Counted from the first letter of the stretch, positions 35,710 to 48,844 are shown. The stretch is 64,000 bases of DNA from Muricea muricata (GCA_963855995.1 OY979718.1:32430982-32494981); one strand, 5' to 3'. Program-made: numbers and translations. Notes: generated from the sequence alone by a model not told the origin.

Positions 35710-36256
35710 TGGCGTCGTCTTCTTCTCCAAAGATCAATGCAAGTAAAATCGTTCTAGTGAAGTTGGGCATTAACAATATTGGTATTCTAGCATTCATTAA
35801 TTATTCTGCTTATTTAAATGGTAAATATTTTGGTTATTAGATGGTACCTTTTTGATAAAAATTCGGCCTGCATACCAGGTCGCAATCTCAATTTTCTGTA
35901 ATCAAATAAAAATCACTTTAATGTAATAATATAACTCAGTTTCTATTTCTCTCGCTTTCTCTAGCTGAACCGTTCCAAATGGAAAACTGGTCACTTAATT
36001 GAACAGAACTTTTAATTTCGAGGTAAGGTAATTTGTACCTCAAGTCTGCGTCTTTTAGCTGCACAACTAGTTCGGACTAACGATTTGGCATCAATTTTGT
36101 CAGACAGATATTTTCAGTTCGTTGAAAGTTTCTAATTTTTCATACCTAAATGATTGCCTACATTTCAGATAATCCAGAGATACTGGGAGACAACCACGAG
36201 ACAAATGTGATACGAGAATTCACGTCCAAAAAGGAGATTCAAAAGCATTCGAGATG
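35710..36256 (+). CDS. Weak candidate: first two exons of an unknown gene
   Basis: AAGATGGCG at about 35709 gives MASSSSPKINA before a GTAAAA donor (phase 1). At 36169 a good acceptor (CCTACATTTCAG) starts an exon in the matching phase: NPEILGDNHETNVIREFTSK and KEIQKHSRW, ending at a GTATGA donor near 36257. Phases fit, but no further exon was found and no family is recognised. It lies just outside the right arm of the giant palindrome. Chance agreement is quite possible. Confidence 0.25.
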
Positions 36257-37010
36257 GTATGAAAACCAAATGTTACAAATATTTTATTATCTGTATTCTC
36301 CACCCCCCCCCCCCAAAAAAAAAAAATTCTCGGTCAGTGACGTAACTTTGGCATTAACATGAAAAGGATGTCTCTAAAGTAGTTTCTTTTTATGGGAATT
36401 TATTACAACTTACTTTCATTCTTTCTGCTGTTACTTTTTCTTTAAAACTTTTTGTGTCCACTGATACACTGCACTCTATACGAGAAATGGGAATTTCAGA
36501 TTTCTAGTTTAAATTTAATAGGAATTCTTAGCTAGGGTTCATTATGAGAATTCATTATGTTAGACCAATGTTAACAACTGACATCATAAGTGTTTACATG
36601 CGTTTCATTTGAACTACATGCAAATCTGAATTTCTTGATCCTTGCACTTCAGGCCGTCGTTTAATTTCGACATTAAATCCCCCCTCCATTTTCTCCAATC
36701 CAGTCTTCTGTTTACCCCTTTATTTCTTACACTAGCCCTCTCAGGGTAATACCTCCTGATTTAACTTCAATTTTTATCTTTTCACACACTTTTTAATCAA
36801 ATTACCCCTCCTAGAGTAGCACCCCCTTTCGTCACCCAAATTCAGTCTTTATCCTGTTTGCGTCCTTCTTTCTCCCACTATCCATCCAATACTTGTAAGT
36901 TGTTCATTTGTCGTAGTTACAGGAGAATTATTCATTCAGTTTGACAATTACATTTATATGATAACTACAGTGAAACACGACTCATTTTTATTCCGCCTCG
37001 TTGTTACCTA
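36257..37010. other. No recognisable gene; C-rich and T-rich tracts
   Basis: It holds a poly-C/poly-A tract at 36302-36327 and a pyrimidine-rich stretch at 36640-36900. No frame or repeat family is recognised. Confidence 0.5.
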
Positions 37011-37705
37011 CAATCTTAGACAAAACCTGTTGAGACAAAGCTTTTAAACCTCACTTGCTGTTGTTTTATCTCTTATAGCTACCTCAAAGATTCATTCACA
37101 CACAGCCCACTTTCAATGTTGTTCTTCATATTTCACAAACACATGTGAACGCTTTTACTAAAAACATTATTTTAGTCACGCAACATAGTTTTCGGGTGGA
37201 AGGGAAGATAAATAGCTGAATATTCACAAACGTCTCAACAATTTTGTCTATGATCAATCTTAGACCAAACCTGTTGAGACAAAGCTTTTAAATCATACTT
37301 GCTGTTGTTTTATCTCTTATAGGTACCTCAAAACTTCATTCACACACTCCCCCTAAGCCCCATTTCAATGTTGTTCTTCATATTTCACAAACACGTGTGA
37401 ACGCTTTCACTAAAAACATTTTTTAGTCACGCAACATTGATTTGGAGTCAGTGGCAGATCTAGCGTAAGTCAAAATAAATTACCACAGCTCATTCTAGGA
37501 TATGTTTACATTTTAAAATACCTTCAAAGCAACTTCATTGGTTAGATTTTATTCTTTTGAAATTCATAACCTATGACATTGTTATAAAGTTATTTTGAAT
37601 TTAAAATTGAGCTGCTATAATTTATTTTGACTTACCCTGGATCCGCCACTGTTTGGAGTGGAGGGGATGATAAATAGCTGAATATTCACAAACGTCTCAA
37701 CAGCT
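37011..37705. repeat. Tandem duplication of a 244-bp unit, second unit split by a MITE
   Basis: Unit 1 is 37011-37254. Unit 2 runs from 37255 to about 37705 and contains the 203-bp MITE at 37449-37651. Shared words include AACCTGTTGAGACAAAGC, CACTTGCTGTTGTTTTATC, GTCACGCAACAT and GATAAATAGCTGAATATTC. Once the MITE and its target duplication are discounted, the units are nearly equal in length. Confidence 0.93.
37449..37651. mobile_element. 203-bp hAT MITE, second copy
   Basis: Ends CAGTGGCAGATCTAGCGTAA and, inverted, CAGTGGCGGATCCAGGGTAA. TTTGGAGT flanks both sides (37441-37448, 37652-37659). It is in the opposite orientation to the copies at 25513 and 46676. Unit 1 of the tandem duplication provides the empty site. 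Confidence 0.93.
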
Positions 37706-37759
37706 TTGTCTTTGATTGTAGCCCTAGCAGCACTAATAAGTTGCTGGTATTTTACCTGA

Positions 37760-37930
37760 TTTTACAATTCCAACCACCCTTTCAACATTCCGAAAACGGA
37801 GTACCCGGAGCAACGACTGTCGGCAGAGCGTTGATTAACTCCTCACATGGATGTCACAAGTTTGAGGTGGGGATTGAACCCACGACCTCAGAGGTGACAG
37901 GCGCTTGCTCTGACATTGGTGTGCTTGCAT
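37760..37930 (-). mobile_element. tRNA-derived SINE-like segment
   Basis: On the minus strand a B-box-like GTGGGTTCAATCCCCACC follows a tRNA-like stretch (GAGCAAGCGCCTGTCACC). Downstream comes GCTCCGGGTACTCCGTTTTC, which resembles the conserved body of SINEs widespread in marine invertebrates. No perfect tRNA fold exists. The A box and element ends are unclear. Confidence 0.5.
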
Positions 37931-40287
37931 GGACATTAGTGTGCAAGATCACACAATCCTACACGAGAAATTTAAATTCCCTGGCGTTGACTTGAGTTTC
38001 ATTGACATTGTTGTTGTATAAATCAATTACTAAATAATTTTCTTAGTCGGATAGCGTCATCCATGTACCTGGGATGTTGCTCGACTTTAATGAAAACGTA
38101 ACAAGACACTTTGCCTTTCCTTGACCTTTGTCTCGCAACATTTCGCATGAATGGATCACGCTATCCAGCAAATAACCTAAAATATTGCAGCGTATCTTGC
38201 ATGCATGAATGACCTTATCCTGAACCAAACACCATATGCTATTTCATTACCATTTGTCGCCAAGTAATGAGACAAATTTTGGATATCGAGGACATTTTTG
38301 GGAGTTATTTTTAGTTGGTTTCCTATGTTATACAGTTTACTGATACGTAGTTTGTCCAATATAGTTTGTCCATGAATTTTCGTCCTCTCAGAGGTTTATC
38401 TTTGATAATCCCCTGATATTCCACGCCTATAATAACTACTTAGTCTTCTGTAATACTTATGTAAAATGCTATAATTATCTATCTCTTGAAATGATTCATA
38501 GTGAAAAAAAAATTCAGTGCACGAAGCAAGGACAGAACAAGATGGGAAAGAAGTGAATTACTAATCGTGTCCATCACAAGATGCAAATTCTAGATGGCAA
38601 GATGCAAATTCTATCGCAATTAATGTACGGTTTGTCAAAGTCATTCACAATCAAATATCCATTTAGGAACCGTATTTTGAAATACTGGAAACTAAATTTT
38701 AGTTTCCAGTATACGTATTCTGAATTAGTGTTTTGTAACATCAAGAACTTTCTTTTTATTTTATGATGGTCGACTGGACATGAGTGAGCTTGTTACCTAA
38801 TGGATCGACGTGATGTTCTATATATTAAAAGACAGAGTGAGTTCCAACCTGATGAAGCCATGGACAGCATGACGATGCTTTTACAAAATGGAAGCCACGA
38901 CGATCGAAAGATAGAGTGAATGTAGGTTTATTAATAAGACTTTAATCAAGCGTCGTTTTTTTCATGCGCCGAACGTAATACAATTGAGTTCGACAATCGA
39001 GCGAATTAATATGTCGATCTAAATCTATACAGCAGTTTAACGTGAAGTATTTGCGATGATCGGGGGAAAAAGAAACTAGGGCACTTTATGCACTACTTTT
39101 TGCGCATGAAAAAAGCGACGTTTGGCTTACTCTAAACTATAACCTCGTACCGGATTCATCTTTGAAACTTAGTTCGGATTAATGCAATTGTAATTAGATT
39201 TCGCCCATGAAACAAGTGCGTTCGACTATTGACTATAAGTACATATTATTTGTACTCAATTTACCGGGTACGCTTTTGTCGCTCTCCGTTTCCTTCTCAG
39301 TTCCAGTTCGAGTTTTGTGTTTTGGTTTCCAACTAGAGGATGCAACATTAAATGACTAGTCCAGGGCAACAGTACATACAAGTTTTTTCAATGTACGTTG
39401 ATAGACAAGATCATTTGACCATCTACGCGATTTGAGTCGGAAGGAAAAGATTTTTACCGGGCGTCTGTTTTCGACCGACTAAATCAAAGTATATGGAATG
39501 AACAGTAGGACCACTCAATTGAATTTTTTGTCCACGCATGTCACATGTCATTACCATTATCTCAGCCAGGCATTGCATTTTCTGGTCAACAAGAAGGTTG
39601 AAGTGGCTGGTCGTGACCAGTAATTTCCTCATAAAATCGGCAAACTAAAATCGGGTACTAGGTAAAAAATACTGGGCAGTTTAGTTTTTTGTCCCCGCCC
39701 CATTTCAGAAAATATCACCCAAGCTCTGAACGTTGTAACGCTCTGCTTTTGTTAATTTTGACAAAAGTATAAAACCTGAAAACCACTTTCACTGGCGCCA
39801 TTTTGAAAAAATGCCAACCAGTAAATAATGCCTTGTATTTACCAGTCAGGCAACCAATCAAAATGCTCGAAAACCATTATTTACTAACGAAATTGTACTA
39901 AAACTAATTATTTATACTGGTCAACACTTCGATAGCATATAAAGCATGGGCAGCTGATCTGTATCTGATTTACAAACGCTAGAGGTTGTAGATCCGACAC
40001 AGACCGGATGCGAATTCTTTATCGCACTTATAAAATGTCTGGATGAAAACGTTCGTATTCTTTCATAATCTCAAAGATATAAATGATATTTGGTTACAAA
40101 ATTAAACTTAAAGTTTAGGTAAATCAGGGCAAAATCTTTATCCGATTTACAGATATTTATCAAAACTAAGCGGATATTATTGAAAACAGTGCAATGACTC
40201 GATTTTTATATTTCCTAAATGGAAAAGATTGCAAATTTTGAGTGGAAGAATGCCTTAAGCGACAATGACCCGCGTGCTCCGCTAACT
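37931..40287. other. No recognisable gene
   Basis: About 2.4 kb of AT-rich DNA. It has a short hairpin at 38686-38714 (ATACTGGAAACTAAA paired with TTTAGTTTCCAGTAT) and a repeated GATGCAAATTCTA near 38580. All frames are short and unremarkable. Confidence 0.5.
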
Positions 40288-40478
40288 GATCCGAACGTTG
40301 TATTCCAATAAAATTACTGGTTACAACGTTTGATAATTCCAATGGTTACTGGAATTGTCATTTCATGCATATAAAATGAACGATGACCCAGACCCCAACC
40401 CTGACCCTAACCCTAACAGTTCCTCCCAATAATTTATTGGAGACAATAATTTTATTGGGATACAACATTCGGATCGGG
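40288..40478. repeat. MITE-like inverted repeat, about 190 bp
   Basis: GATCCGAACGTTGTATTCCA at the left faces TGGGATACAACATTCGGATC at the right. The arms of about 35 bp include AATAAAATTA. A CCCTAACCCTAA patch lies in the middle (40400-40416). Confidence 0.7.
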
Positions 40479-42479
40479 TGGTTCCGCCCCCTGAGTACGA
40501 CCTTTCCACTTCTGCACATATATTTTCACAATAGCATAGTTTGTAATTTATTGTAATTGTGATCTAATCGAGTCTTTTCTTTCAAAGGTGATGGGATGTG
40601 AAGAAAGGTAAAAGAAAAAGATCAGAATGAACGATCCTGTATGACATTGACCCACAAACAATAACAATATTCAAGAATGAGAAGACGTGACATTGGAATA
40701 GAAAGTAGTGGTAATTTACAAGTTAGTAGAAAACAAGATACTTATTATTAAGAGATCAAAGAGGGGATTAGGTTATTTTCTGGTGTTTCTCACTGACAAA
40801 ACTGTTTCTGGTTGAAAAAAAGAGACAAAATTGAGTGACCAGGTTGATACTTGAGTTAATGCGTGTGAGGAAATGAACGATATGGAATGTTTTAAAAGTT
40901 TCTAAGTATCAAAAAATGACACTTTCGTTTGGTTTCAATTATCAAGTTAAAAATCAGGTGAAAATATAGTGGTCATTAATGACAGTGTTTTTTGAAAGAA
41001 AAAATACGTTCACGCATGCAAATTGATGAACATTGTCCTTATTTTTGAACACAAAATAAAATAAAGCATGTAGTTAGTATGTTGGATTAACGTTGAATAG
41101 AAGTGTTGCGTCATTATCAGATTCAATTCCCAGGGGAATATACTATTTTCTTCGTTTCTTAGTTCAATTTACCATACATGTGTGCATGAAAATTAGTATG
41201 TAATCATTATATTTTTTTGCTCGTTTTAAATTCCCCTGGGAATACAGCTTGCTTTATTTTCACGGTAATTCATGGTGGAGACTTAAATCCTCTTTGACTT
41301 AAATATGATAAGTATCTTGGTGCTTTCGGGTTTGTTTTGGCAATTGGCAAGCAGGAACAAGGGAACAATTAATCCATTGTTTTTGTGCACTAGAGCAAAT
41401 TACGCAAGTGGTTTGAGAGCAGCTGCGTCGTACCATGTAAATGAAGGCGTTTCGGTTAAATAAGTATGAAAATTACGGTAAAATCTTAACATATTTCGAT
41501 CTATTTGTACTGTACCCAGCTGTACGGTCCTTGAATTGCATCATCTTATAGATGAGTTATGAAAAAAAAACTTCATTTGCGTTTCACCTTTTACGTTTCA
41601 CTTTCAAATCAAAGTAATTTATACTCTTTATATTATCATGCTTATTTAACCCAGCCTCCGACATTGGTAAGCATTAGGTTTCTATTTGCTTCGACCAGTT
41701 AACACAACACAAAGCCCATGCCCTTTCAGCTAAGATTTTTCATCTTGAAACTCGATCAAAAACTCAGATTAAGTGGGTTTAAGTAGCTAGAGATAACGTA
41801 ATTTATTTTTTATTTTGCTTTTTTGTTTATAACGTAATTTAGTAGCTAAATGTATGGAATGCGAGGGTGTGTGCCGTGTGTAAGTTGCATGGGGTTGTAG
41901 GCTTATTAAAGGAATTAAAATTTTAGAAGTATGTTAAAAACCAAAATCAATAATAGTCTCCAACAAAACAGATAAGTTTCAACAAGCTTGGCCTAGAATT
42001 TTCTTTTAAAATTGATATTGCTAGGGACATATAACTGCTGGTTTATTAGTGAGAAAAATACAAAATGCGGGATAAGTTTTGTATATTTGACAAAGTAAAG
42101 CAAGGCAAAAGTAAGTAGGCAGTTTACCTGTTTGTATATGGGATCTTTGATGTTTCTGTTTGGCCTAAAATATCCGAATAGATTAAATTCAGTAGGCATA
42201 GCATACTTTACCAAAATTTTAATTCTTTTAATTTTCGTATTTGGGTGGCAGTCGGGGTGGTGGTGGTGCATGTGGGTTTATCAGCTGCGAGTGACTGTGC
42301 GATGGTAAGGAGTGTGAGGGTAACGAATGGAATGCAGGAGTTTAGGACCGAGGAAGACAGCTTAGAACTGAGGCAGGTAGGATCAGCGGGGGGCACTTGT
42401 CATTTTGGCTTTGGGAATCAAATTTGCATGCTAAGTACTTAAGTCACTAACGTTAGTTGTTTTAATTTGTTAGGTATGC
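40479..42479. other. No recognisable gene
   Basis: AT-rich DNA. Frames at 41993-42442 on both strands have no domain or splice context and are judged chance frames. Confidence 0.5.
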
Positions 42480-42667
42480 GCGGCTGCTCTCTGGAGAAGA
42501 CCAACTTAGCAATTTGCATTAGCATTTTCAAGGTTGGTCTTCTCTTCGCCGGCTACTCTGGCCAGCTCTCCGAGTGCTAATTCCACTGTAATTAAGTAGA
42601 AGTACTTATACTATATGTACAAGTACTTCTACTTAGGTGGAAGTAGCACTTGGGAGCTGGCCGGGGT
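42480..42667. repeat. Two adjoining hairpins
   Basis: The first hairpin is about 42480-42562 (GAGAAGACCAACTTAGCAAT against AAGGTTGGTCTTCTC). The second is 42559-42667 (TGGCCAGCTCTCCGAGTGCT against AGCACTTGGGAGCTGGCC, with AAGTAGAAGTACTT inside). Together they may form one composite MITE or two nested ones. Confidence 0.75.
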
Positions 42668-45600
42668 AGGGGGATTTTTTTTTATTCAATTTCTCAATTC
42701 CCATGGGAATTGAATTTTTAATTAAAAGGGGGTCACATGTAAATTTTGTAAACAATTTATTGAAAAGAATTTGTAGACTACAATTTGAACAACAATAAAA
42801 ATAGATTAACTAATGCAAACTTGTACTTATTCAAATAACAATACAAGAAAACAAAACATGGCAGAAAGAAAACAATTGACATCAACACAAGTGAATGAAC
42901 ACAAGTGATAAACACAATGCTAAAGAACTTGGTTTTAATTCAAGTTTTCAAGATAAACATTTATACTTCAAGATAAGTGATACAGCCCTATGCTAACTTT
43001 GATGAAGAACATTACAGAGTTGTTTCACAATTAGAGAAAATAAATGGCTTTAAGATGAAATAAGACAAAAAAAACATGCTTTATAAAACATTTATTGTGA
43101 AACTTTATGTTATTAAAAAATAAGACTTGTCTCTTGGAGTGAATCCCATGAATTAAATTTTTGCAAATGTCACAAAAATTAAAATATTTATCTGTAAAGG
43201 GCCTTGACATTTTGAAATTATTTTATAAACTTCTTGCAATGAAAATACTTTTAAAAAAATCGTTTCTAACGTAAAAAGAGAGTGTGTTTTTCAAGTGAAT
43301 CTTTATGAAATCCTAAAGCCATATAATTCCCTCACGCTGTTTTTAACCTGACAACAATTTAACCTAGATAGAGATGATGTTGTTGTTGACAATATTAAAT
43401 CTAAAATATATAAACGAACTTGGATTTAGCAAAACTGTAACGTAGATGATGTTTCAGTCGAAAACGTTCTAGTTATTTTGTTTTTCTAAATCTAACAGAT
43501 TTTACGTCTTCTTGAAACAGCATATATTTGATTAAGTTGATACAAACCAACTTTAGTTTGAAAAATTTCATTTCTTATTTTTGTTTGTTCTAAGACTATT
43601 TTTCAATAAAAATGAACCTCAACAAATAAACCTCTCAACCATTTTACTTCCAAAATGTCGTTTCCATTATACTTTAGCTATGAATGAACAAGTCTTTAAA
43701 TGTCAATGTAACAGTGATATTTTTATTAGGTTTTTATACAATGAGAAACTTTTTTATACAAAGACAAGCTTTTTTAAATGCTCATGGTCTATTTTTAATT
43801 CTGAAATATCTTTGCGATTTGAATTACTCAAATGAACAAATATAATCCAGTTATACTGAAATGTTAAATGAATCAAGCTACAAAATTTCAAACATCAAAT
43901 GTTTCAAACAATTGTTGGTTGTTGGGAAATTCACGGACCAATTTGGACTAAAAATGATTGTCAGGTAAAAAACGCACTTATTTGAAGTATAGATTTATCT
44001 TTACTTACTTGTTGAAAAGACCATGTTCAAAAGCCATGTAAACCTGTTTTCTTATATCATTATTCCCACTTTTGCAGAGTGGAACTTTTGAAAATAAAGT
44101 TAAACTGAAGCAAACTAATTAATGCACTGTGGAAAGTTTATTTCAATTGCCTAACAAGACAAAATTTCCTTAAACATAAGTCAGTATAAGGTGAAAACGA
44201 AAATCAATTGAGGAAATATGTTGTAATTTTAAAACCTTGAATTACCGGTACGTTTTCATATTCCAAGTACCTCGCATTTGTAAATCAGATACAGATTGGC
44301 TGCTCATTTTTTATGACTATCATTGCTCACTTCCTTAAGATCTTTCTTTTTGATTGTGTGGCAAGTTTTGTCATCAATACAAAATCAGGTCTTGCTGCTT
44401 CAGTTTAACTCAAATTCAAACAAGTCCTACTTCCCCAGTAATTTTAGCAAATATTTGTTCAAACGCTTCAAAATGTTTATTTAAAATCACAAGGTTTGCT
44501 GGTTTTTTAAATCTTTAAATTATTTTGTAGCGTAAAAGGCCTAAATAGTTTAGTGTGTAAAAGAGTTTTAAAATGACCAGTTGTACAAAACATTTCGGTT
44601 TTTCTTTTCAATTCACTGGATAGATTACCAGATTTGATTTATTTAGTTTTGCCATGAGAATCCCTACAACAGCATTAGTCGGTTACTATGGGCCCGACCT
44701 AACCTTAGCTTTCTCTGTGAATGGAACAGGAGTACCCAGTAAAAACCCTTGGTTTAGCGATTAGCATTGGGCAAATAAAAACTTTTTTTGGGTTATATAT
44801 AGGCAATTAAAGAATTGATTTTGTGATTTTCAAATAAACATTTTGAACAGTAGAAATTCATATAAAACAGAAGACGATTGAGAAGGTAGATCAAGTAAAC
44901 CAAACTATATTTTTCCTTTATTCATTTGATAAACAAGTTCTGAAATGTAAATTGCGTCCGCACAGAAAAGGTACAAATTATTTGAATAAGACACTACTAA
45001 ATACATTTAAAATCATAAAATATTTTGGTTTCTTGAAAAACCATCTCAATCTTCTAAGACAAACACAGTAATATTGCAAAGACAAATAATGACAAACCGT
45101 TATGCTTTGTTGTTTTTGTTTTCGTATCATTACAGTAAAATATTACTGCTGAGCCTTTTGAAGAAAATAAAAGGTAGAACATGCATGTTCTCACAAATAA
45201 TTTAATTAAAATTTATATAAACGAAAGAAATACCTTTATCCATACTGAAAAATCCAGACTGAACATCCGAAACATATTACCATACTACAAGATGCAATAT
45301 GTTTTTTTCAAAACAAACTCAGTTTATCATTTTTGGCTTGCTTCAAAATGGAAAATGTTTTGAGAATGAGATGTGTCTTCCCATGATTTGTGGCAGCATG
45401 AAATTTTGTTTCTCTTCAATTGGGGTAAAATCTATAGCTGGTACCAGCAACAATGTAAATATTTTGAATCAACTGATTCTGACATTGCACATTCTTTGTG
45501 GTCATTAAGTTGGCACTGCCACTTGTCACAAGCAAGCATACAATTTTCAAATCATTTCATACTTAAACAAGTAATAAAAATATAGACCTTTTAAACATTT

Positions 45601-46675
45601 TCCATCACCAGTGTTTGCTTTGAAGGTACTTTGACATTGGAACATGCAATACAGGTCTAAAAATTCAAGAATATTACTGGTTAGAAATAAAATTAACCAT
45701 ATGTTATTGTAACTATACTGTAAGTCATAATTTTGCATGTGAAATGACCAAGTCATAATGGACAAAAATGGCAAAAGATAAACAGTCCAGTCAGGTCTTT
45801 GGTAATGCACGAATGCACACTCCTCCTGTCAGACAAGAATTCACCATAGCAAAAAAGATGGTGGCATGTCGATTTTACAAGAATGCATAGTGATCTTAAA
45901 TTGTTTAAAAAAAAAACTGACGTCGTTTCAAGAAAAAACAAAAGACAACAGTTTACTTTTTCACTTGTGTTAAACCACAAGTGTTCACCCCTGAAATAAA
46001 CTACAGTAACGCCCACATATCTTATGTGTATCATGAGCATATGTTACATGTATCATACATAATTTATTTGCACTAAATTAAAATAGCACCTAACATACAA
46101 ATATGTGCATCAGGTATGCGAAAATTCTAAACAAATAAGTTACATATTACTACAAGTCCACTGTATGCATGTAGACCTCTATGGTATACTTCATTAAAGT
46201 GCCTATACGGTAGTCAGAGAATTTGCATATTTCAATAGTTTAGGTGATTTTACGAAGATTTGCACTATATTTCATAAGTCGAAAATTTGATCTTCGTGTA
46301 TTTTTGGGGGCCTGAAGTTGGCGATTTATGCCGATTTTTCAAAATACCGTGAGCATAAAAAAACTGGGGCGAGTATGCTCCTGTGACGCCAAACCGGGTA
46401 TACGCATTGATTGCAAACTAGTATTCTATACTACAGAGAAAAATAAACGAAAGAAGTGCAAAATAACCAGTGATGAAATCGGTAAATAGATAATTTAAAA
46501 CAGTATACAGTACATGGGTCCTAATATATTTATGTCAAATACCAGACATTTATTCTATACTGGACATATTGAATTGCTAGACAATCAATCTGAAGGCCAC
46601 ATCACCTGATCACCTATCTCCCAACATAAACTGTAACATGTACTGATTCAGGGATATTCCTTTATTACACAGTAA
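42668..46675. other. Gene-poor AT-rich stretch
   Basis: Four kilobases without a supported exon, RNA gene or recognisable transposon. The longest frames (43581-43835, 45753-46040) look random. Poly-A-rich patches and frequent AATAAA words are as expected for the base composition. Confidence 0.5.
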
Positions 46676-46878
46676 CAGTGGCGGATCCAGGGTAAGTCAA
46701 AATAAATTATAGCAGCTCAATTTAAAATTCAAAATAACTTTATAACAATGCCATAGGTTATGAATTTCGAAAGAATAAAATCTAACCAATGAAGTTGCTT
46801 TGAAGGTATTTTAAAATGTAAATATATCCTAGAATGAGCTGTGGTAATTTATTTTGACTTACGCTAGATCCGCCACTG
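46676..46878. mobile_element. 203-bp hAT MITE, third copy
   Basis: Ends CAGTGGCGGATCCAGGGTAA and, inverted, CAGTGGCGGATCTAGCGTAA. ACACAGTA occurs on both sides (46667-46674, 46879-46886) with one extra A at the left junction. The inner sequence is nearly identical to the other two copies. Confidence 0.92.
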
Positions 46879-47251
46879 ACACAGTATGGTTTATGGATTG
46901 AAAAACATCATTGCTATTTGCTACATACAACTAAAAAATGCCGCTAAGCTGAGGATAATGTCACATTTTTATTCGGTAATTTGTATATTTATTCGGTAAT
47001 AATGAAATGAAAAGTGGTTGTTATTTTTAAAATTGCCCAGAGTGTAAAACTTATAGACAACATTTCAGAGGTAGCTTTTTTTATTTGTGATCATGATAGT
47101 ATTTGTACACTGTCCACTATGCTTTAAACTTACTGTTTAGATAGTGAGAGCTGCTATGGTTTTGTGTTCATATATGTATTTGCAAATAAATATACAGAGT
47201 ATATACTATATTTATACAATTTTGAACATTTTTTAGCATTTCCTATTCAGG

Positions 47252-47405
47252 CATCTGTACAACCACCCACTCTAGAAGATGCAAAAGCAAAGCTATGCAG
47301 AACATGTGTTAATCCAACGAAGGGCCACAAAAAAGATTCAGAAGTGTCCACAGAATCAAAAATAGAATTTAAGACTTACTATATAGTATATAATAATTCA
47401 ATTTA
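47252..47405 (+). CDS. Weak candidate terminal exon with a CxxC..KGH motif
   Basis: After a good acceptor (TTTCCTATTCAG) the frame reads ASVQPPTLEDAKAKLCRTCV, then NPTKGHKKDSEVSTESK and a short tail to a TAA. The CRTC-NPTKGH motif resembles zinc-ligand signatures of some transposon-associated proteins in invertebrates. No partner exon was identified upstream and there is no evidence of expression. Confidence 0.3.
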
Positions 47406-48229
47406 ATAGTAGGATCTGATATCACCAACATTACTGTATATATACTTTATGTCTTTGGGGGGGGGGGGGGGGGCGGTTAAACAGCTTTACTACATTGTAT
47501 TTATTTCAGTTTTCAAAATAACCTATTTCTCAATATCGTAATTTTACTTTATACATGAAAATGTAAAACAGGATAATATCTTGAAAATCTAAGTTAGTAT
47601 AATTAAACAGGAAGTAAAGTCTGTTTAGTGCACCTAACATTGTATGAGTGACAGAAGAGACAAACTATTGTTTGAAGCAAAATATGTACATAAACATGCT
47701 AACATTTATGCACACAATAGGTGCCCTAAACAGGTATAACTTCCTTTTTATTTTTCTTTATTCTCGTGATCTTGTCCCCACAAACATATGGCATATTAGA
47801 TTTTCAAGTTGCATTTATTTGAATATTTTTTGCTTTAAATATTCTTAATAGCCCTTGTCAATAATATTGTATCTATTAAAAGATTTTCAGATTTGTTTTC
47901 CTCCTTGTTCATCATCATAACCTTAAAATTCTTTTCCCCCAAATTTACTCATTACTGTAATAATCACATGCAGGTAAAGGTATTCTTCTTTTGCCAAGAA
48001 AGGTGTACACAAGTTGTATAACTTGCAGTTTTAATGCTTAATTTCACAATGAATGAGAAATAACTTTCTTTCTCTTCGGTCAAATTTTCTGAATTTTTTT
48101 TAGTTGTTTATTGATGTATAAAGGAAAGAGATATCAAAATTTGAAGGCAGGTTTATAATTCAGATTTTGATATATTCGTGGATTTCGATCGCGGAGAAAC
48201 GTATTAGTAGATTTTTTTAAAATTCGAAT
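47406..48229. other. No recognisable gene
   Basis: It includes a G homopolymer of about 17 at 47456-47473. Otherwise AT-rich without supported features. Confidence 0.5.
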
Positions 48230-48433
48230 ATGTCTTACTTTAGATATGGTACAACAACTGGACGCAGTTTTAAAAAAATCCACCGAAGGAAACAGCGGAT
48301 AATCAAGGCTAAAATCCATAAAATCATTGCTGACGTGATAAAATTTCGACTCGACATACGGAAAAACATTTCAGAAAGAGCTAAACGTAAAAGCTTACGA
48401 AAACGCGGTCGGAAAACAGAAAAGACCAGCTGA
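48230..48433 (+). CDS. Small, strongly basic hypothetical ORF
   Basis: 67 codons: MSYFRYGTTTGRSFKKIHRR followed by repeated basic patches (KQRIIKAKIHK, ERAKRKSLRKRGRKTEKTS). Net charge is very high. It has no recognised domain, no splice context and no second copy in the window. It could be a random frame in A-rich DNA. Confidence 0.2.
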   Translation: MSYFRYGTTTGRSFKKIHRRKQRIIKAKIHKIIADVIKFRLDIRKNISERAKRKSLRKRGRKTEKTS

Positions 48434-48609
48434 AAACATACATACTGTTTAGGTTTCACAAATTTTTTATCATGTACAGAATACTTGGTGATTTCGCCGT
48501 AGAAAAACTTCAAAACACAAGTTTTCATGTGTTGTTCATTTCAAAACATTTGCCGGTCGGCGAAGCTCCATACTGATCAATATAGACTTGTCCTGCAACT
48601 GTAGAAAGC

Positions 48610-48844
48610 CACCTTAAAGAATTTCATCACAGTTTCTACATTTTCGAAATTTCAGGTACAATTAACAATGAGGAAAAAGTTATAACAAGTGGTATCTCCT
48701 ACATAAGCTTTTCCAACCAAAGCGAGGCAAGTCCAAAGTTAGTTTATTCATAAGAGACAAGTAGTACAGTGATGCATGCAAAATTTCAACTGATTTCGAT
48801 GCTAAATGCAAAGGTTCTGAATGAAGACAGGTAGAACATATAAA
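48610..48844. repeat. Satellite-like array, unit part left of LINE D
   Basis: It shares AATTTCATCACAGTTTCTAC, AAGTCCAAAGTTAGTTTATT and CAGTGATGCATG with the units right of LINE D. The unit is cut by the LINE at about 48845. Confidence 0.88.

Noticed and set aside
37855-37925. Genuine tRNA gene on the minus strand
   Set aside because: Only the T-arm region is convincing; the downstream body looks like a SINE.
42208-42442. Opposing frames with a signal-peptide-like start
   Set aside because: Low-complexity GTG/CAC-rich DNA; no downstream coding sequence.
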